The translations under genes and the position numbers were made by a program. The notes below the pieces were generated by a model. The model worked only from the letters and a program-made list of their open reading frames with translations, did not search any database and had not been told where the DNA came from. This document shows positions 46,067-46,701 of a DNA stretch of 46,701 nt, piece after piece (the first letter of the stretch is position 1; every line of letters starts with the position of its first letter). The stretch is from Rhizobium sp. Q54 (GTDB taxonomy: Bacteria > Pseudomonadota > Alphaproteobacteria > Reyranellales > Reyranellaceae). The stretch lies in contig CAMDOT010000018.1 in the NCBI GenBank assembly GCA_945903635.1, positions 1-46,701 of the forward strand. The letters are read 5' to 3'.

Positions 46067-46564
46067 CTAGCGGCGCAGGTCCACATGCGGTGCCCAGTTC
46101 AGCCTGACCGCCAGCACCGCCGCGCGCCCGACCAGCAGCCCTGTGCACAGGATGGCGAGGTGCGCGCCCGCGAGGCGCACCGGCGAGCCGGTCGGCCCGA
46201 CCAGGGCGCCGGCGATCTCGAGCCCGATGGCGATCGGCAGCGCCAGGCTGACCCAGAACAGGACCCTCCTGCCGGTCGGCCGGACCAGGTGCCAGTTCTG
46301 GTCGACCTCCAGCTTCATGGTGGCGCCGCGCCAGGCGCCGCCCGCCAGGCCCAGCCCAAAGGGGACGGCGAACGTCCAGGCCGGCTGATGCGCCGCGAGC
46401 TGGAACAGCAGGAGGATCAGCGACAGCGCCAGCGCCACCAGCGGCAGGCTGTACACCCGCGCGCTGCGCATGAGCCGGCCGCGGTTTTCCCGCACCGCAA
46501 AATAGACCGCCGCGGCGGCGCCGATGACGAGGACCAGATGAAGGAGGTTGAGATGGAAGATCAC
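46067..46564 (-). CDS. Polytopic membrane protein, paralogue of the gene at 45453
   Basis: A 165-residue protein with about five membrane segments and the shared motif RGATMKLEVDQNW at residues ~79-91. A second shared feature is VGPT(R/G).P between helices 4 and 5, and GRAA.L...R.....H near the end. Together with its neighbour it forms a tandem duplicate, 92 bp apart. Function unknown. Confidence 0.75.
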   Translation of the reverse strand: MIFHLNLLHLVLVIGAAAAVYFAVRENRGRLMRSARVYSLPLVALALSLILLLFQLAAHQPAWTFAVPFGLGLAGGAWRGATMKLEVDQNWHLVRPTGRRVLFWVSLALPIAIGLEIAGALVGPTGSPVRLAGAHLAILCTGLLVGRAAVLAVRLNWAPHVDLRR

Positions 46565-46579
46565 GGACCGAGCCTAATA

Positions 46580-46620
46580 TGCCCCGCATGACGACTGCAT
46601 GACGTTTCCGCTGCGGGGCA
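46580..46620. promoter_or_regulatory. Inverted repeat upstream of the gene at 46564
   Basis: TGCCCCGCA (46580-46588) and TGCGGGGCA (46612-46620) are perfect 9-bp arms around a 23-bp spacer, which also holds a direct repeat GCATGAC. It lies 15 bp before the minus-strand start codon and has no T-tract. The last 80 bp of the window hold no recognisable gene. Confidence 0.4.
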
Positions 46621-46701
46621 CGCCCGCCGGCCAGACACTGCATCGAGGGATGCCGGGCTGACCGTGCGGACAGTACCACATCTTTGTGCGCGTAGAGTGC
46701 T

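Overview
The window is GC-rich bacterial chromosome with dense, co-oriented operons. Gene content points to an alphaproteobacterium: a membrane-bound formate dehydrogenase with a full selenocysteine insertion set, a Bug-type periplasmic binding protein, a DUF992 protein and RTX exoproteins. A Rhodospirillales/Reyranella-like host is a guess only.

Region 1 (1-7278) is a formate dehydrogenase/selenocysteine operon. It holds the 3' end of the catalytic subunit, the Fe-S and cytochrome b subunits, fdhE, selA, a Sel1-repeat protein, selB and the tRNA-Sec gene (anticodon TCA). A nested palindromic repeat lies between the Sel1 gene and selB. The likely Sec-containing catalytic subunit starts before the window.

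Region 2 (7286-11371) is a small, less GC-rich island at the 3' end of tRNA-Sec. It is bounded by an exact 25-bp direct repeat of the tRNA 3' end. Its cargo is a membrane-anchored unknown protein overlapping a small secreted protein, a fragment resembling a serine-recombinase C-terminus, and an OLD-family ATPase-TOPRIM nuclease of the kind found in phage defence. No complete integrase is visible.

Region 3 (about 11372-27700) is an exoprotein block. It holds a 1480-residue Ig-like/repeat protein, a Bug receptor, a secreted unknown, and a 2876-residue serralysin-type metalloprotease with about 20 copies of an 81-residue RTX module and 7 copies of a second module. An imperfect direct repeat (49/60 identical, offset 15,730 bp) flanks the block. 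No type I secretion genes are in the window.

Region 4 (27721-30559) returns to formate dehydrogenase maturation: a DUF992 protein, two unknown genes, fdhD and mobB. Regions 2 and 3 appear to split a formate dehydrogenase cluster.

Region 5 (37558 down to 30569, minus strand) is a long operon-like run: small unknown, FAD-dependent amine oxidase, IlvD/Edd dehydratase, GT2 glycosyltransferase, TPR/beta-barrel outer-membrane protein and FecR-domain protein. Its promoter carries a palindrome between -35 and -10. An S24-type repressor gene lies next to it and diverges from two small phage-like genes.

Region 6 (39167-46701) holds an isochorismatase-family hydrolase, a universal stress protein, an unknown membrane-anchored protein, a MliC/NlpE/META-like protein overlapping an AI-2E transporter, a DUF805 protein, and two paralogous membrane proteins. 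A promoter-like element with an identical 20-bp core occurs twice here and a partial copy lies beside the tRNA-Sec island.
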